DNA from: Anaerolineae bacterium
GTDB taxonomy: Bacteria > Chloroflexota > Anaerolineae > CG2-30-64-16
Length of the DNA: 7,305 bases
Reading direction: 5' to 3'
Assembly: GCA_025454565.1 (NCBI GenBank)
Contig: JALOOE010000106.1
Location: forward strand, 1 to 7,305
Position numbers and translations under genes: made by a program. Of this stretch, positions 6,096-7,305 are shown one piece after another. The notes beneath the pieces are model-generated. The model made no database searches. It worked only from the letters and a program-made list of their open reading frames with translations, and was not told the DNA's origin. The stretch's first letter is position 1, and every line of letters starts with the position of its first letter.

Positions 6096-6153
6096 GCTGC
6101 GCCTCCTCTCTGAGTCGCTCTTTGCGGGTCAAGGATGAATGCTCGAACCTGGC

Positions 6154-6360
6154 TCATACGGGATGATGTCCCAGAGGGCTGCCGAGTCTCTCGAGTGTCT
6201 CGTCGAGCCGGGCGTTGGCTTCCTCCAACGATTGGATCATGGTGGACTGGCCCAACGCGGCGCGCAGCCTCGACATTGATCATCAGCACGCGATGCCCCC
6301 GCCTCCGCAGCCGGTGAACATCCCCGCACCGCGCGGGCCTATTCCATCATACCTGGGCAT
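6154..6360 (-). CDS. Small DUF5320-like protein interrupted by two in-frame TGA codons
   Basis: The ATG at 6360 lies 12 bp after the NifU-like stop, with GGAG 8 nt upstream. The first 25 codons give MPRYDGIGPRGAGMFTGCG followed by GGGIAC, resembling the MPxxDGTGPxGxGPMTG opening of DUF5320 proteins, small polypeptides often found near Fe-S or nitrogenase-cofactor-type genes. Two TGA codons follow (6285-6280). The same frame then continues for 41 more codons with an amphipathic, coiled-coil-like stretch, MIQSLEEANARLDETLERLG, to a TGA at 6156. DUF5320 proteins typically have just this layout of a Gly-rich head and a short coiled coil, so the two parts probably come from one gene. No ribosome binding site precedes the ATG at 6276, so an independent second gene is unlikely. 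It may be a 25-residue protein with a decayed tail, a pseudogene, or a product of UGA recoding. Confidence 0.6.
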
Positions 6361-6372
6361 CGTCCTGACTCC

Positions 6373-6846
6373 CTATCTCCCCGGCCTGCCGGCAATAGCC
6401 TCCCGCAGCGTCTCCACCGACAGTTCCGCGCAGTGATGGCTCTTGTATGGGAGGCCGTCCAGTGCCGCGATCAGCTGCTCTGGCGTGATCGCCGCCGCGC
6501 CTTCGAGCGTCATCCCCCGCGCGATCGTCGTGAGCATGTCGCCACACGCCATGGTCGAAAGACAGCCATCCGCCCAGAAGCTTGCCTCTGTGATTCGGTC
6601 GCCATCTAGCCGCAAATACAGCTCCATCATCTCGCCACACCAACCGACCCGGCTGGCAGATGCGTCAGGATCCTCCATGCGGCCCGCGTTCGTTGGATGG
6701 CGGCCATGTTGAATGGCCTTCGCCGAGAAGGTCACGGGTCGCAACTCAATGGTACTAAGGGAAGCATCGCCGCCCGACCAGGTCTTCTCGCCGGCTATCT
6801 CGTGGCTGCTGGTCTCGTTTTGCGGCCGAATCTTCTGCGCTTCCAT
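6373..6846 (-). CDS. NifU/IscU-type iron-sulfur cluster scaffold protein
   Basis: The 157-residue protein carries a NifU N-terminal (IscU-like) domain from about residue 38 to 152. Seen: HPTNAGRMEDPDA (50-62), GWCGEMMELYLRL (68-80), FWADGCLSTMACGDMLTTIARGMTLE (90-115) and the closing LPYKSHHCAELSVETLREAI (132-151). The three conserved cluster ligands are C70, C95 and C139; C101 is an extra Cys. These scaffolds assemble Fe-S clusters in the cytoplasm before transfer. The Asp normally following the first Cys-Gly is Glu72, a conservative change at a residue that matters for cluster release in IscU. There is no C-terminal NifU domain, ferredoxin domain or cysteine desulfurase nearby in the window. 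About 37 N-terminal residues precede the domain, and the site before ATG 6846 (GAAAGG, 11 nt away) is poorly spaced, so the true start could be downstream. Confidence 0.88.
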   Translation of the reverse strand: MEAQKIRPQNETSSHEIAGEKTWSGGDASLSTIELRPVTFSAKAIQHGRHPTNAGRMEDPDASASRVGWCGEMMELYLRLDGDRITEASFWADGCLSTMACGDMLTTIARGMTLEGAAAITPEQLIAALDGLPYKSHHCAELSVETLREAIAGRPGR

Positions 6847-6861
6847 GGAACGATACGCCTT

Positions 6862-6880
6862 TCAGTTATCTGGCAACTGA
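6862..6880 (-). other. Small hairpin upstream of the NifU-like gene
   Basis: TCAGTT (6862-6867) and AACTGA (6875-6880) are exact complements around a 7-nt loop in the 75-bp gap between the CGGC and NifU-like genes. It could be a processing or attenuation hairpin; no T-tract follows it. Confidence 0.3.
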
Positions 6881-6921
6881 CCTACACGAGGCTCTGAGCT
6901 GGCTCATGCCGAAGGTTCCGG

Positions 6922-7305
6922 TCAATCGTAGGCTAAACGTGTTTTTTCATCCGTCAAGACGTGCTGGATGCGTTCCTGCCAGCCAACCGTCTGCCAGGTT
7001 CCCAGGCGCTGGTGCGTCAGATAGTAGTTCTGTGGGATGGGGTGCGTGCCGATCACCACCTCCAACTGATACTTGGCCGGGATGAATTCGCAAAAGGCAT
7101 CCAGATGCGGACAGGGCGGGTAGCCGACCACCAGGCCCGTCGCCAGGTGGATGACCTCGGCGCCGTTCCTTTTCATCTCGGCGGGAGCATACTCGACGTT
7201 GCCGCCGGGGCAGCCGCCGCAGGTGGTGAAGCCTACCAGCTCAACCTCCTCGCCTTTGTAGTTGGCAAAGGCGCCCTCCCGATTCCGTAAGGCACGCAAG
7301 CACTT
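6922..7305 (-). CDS. CGGC-domain protein, N-terminus cut by window edge
   Basis: The minus frame is open to the right edge, giving 127 residues that lack the N-terminus; a TTG at 7299 is not the start because the family pattern (KCLRALRNREGAFA) begins further upstream. Counting from the edge, residues 29-33 are CGGCP, the signature of the CGGC domain, followed by MKRNGAEVIHLATG (44-57) and YPPCPHLDAFCEF (62-74), also as in this family. Members are small, cysteine-rich, presumed metal-binding cytoplasmic proteins of unknown function, found largely in anaerobes and archaea. The additional cysteines C2, C65 and C72 could join CGGC in a metal or Fe-S site. The stop is a TGA at 6924-6922. The NifU-like gene begins 75 bp later on the same strand. 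Confidence 0.85.
   Translation of the reverse strand, partial: KCLRALRNREGAFANYKGEEVELVGFTTCGGCPGGNVEYAPAEMKRNGAEVIHLATGLVVGYPPCPHLDAFCEFIPAKYQLEVVIGTHPIPQNYYLTHQRLGTWQTVGWQERIQHVLTDEKTRLAYD

Noticed and set aside
6922..7299. TTG 7299 as the true start of the CGGC gene
   Set aside because: The frame stays open to the edge and the upstream codons (Lys-Cys) continue the family pattern, so the gene is truncated by the window.

Overview
The window is high in G+C and reads like a chromosomal segment of a Chloroflexota bacterium (Anaerolineae-like or a relative). This rests on gene content and style: a SpoVS homologue and RicT in a lineage without obvious sporulation genes here, a Pro/Ser/Thr-linked M1-type lipoprotein, a tandem-domain universal stress protein, and intergenic heptamer repeats. 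The taxonomic assignment is inference. All genes are on the minus strand except spoVS.

Left part (1-3922): a lipoprotein related to M1 aminopeptidases runs off the left edge. The small spoVS gene (plus strand, 1110-1379) diverges from it and ends at a strong 20-bp terminator hairpin. Facing spoVS is the minus-strand pair holB (DNA polymerase III delta prime) and ricT (PSP1 domain), the same order as in Bacillus. The holB-ricT gap is almost entirely built from 7-bp repeats. The 321-bp gap upstream of holB holds a likely promoter and, between promoter and start codon, a roughly 118-nt imperfect inverted repeat.

Right part (3923-7305): a minus-strand series, in transcription order: CGGC-domain protein (runs off the right edge), NifU/IscU-like scaffold, a small DUF5320-like protein, tandem UspA protein, ICMT-type membrane methyltransferase, then a peroxiredoxin with its own TATAAT promoter. 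Several of these have redox, metal or Fe-S associations.

The main result is the peroxiredoxin at 3923-4624. It looks like two frames split by a TGA, but the TGA falls exactly at the peroxidatic cysteine codon (FTFV-TGA-PTE). It is followed 18 nt later by a GGUC tetraloop on a perfect 7-bp stem, close to the loop and spacing of the E. coli fdhF SECIS element. I read it as one selenocysteine peroxiredoxin. The resolving cysteine is replaced by Thr, and there are two in-frame starts, each with a strong ribosome binding site. The DUF5320-like gene also contains in-frame TGA codons, two in a row, joining a Gly/Cys-rich N-terminus to a coiled-coil C-terminus; its decoding is much less certain.
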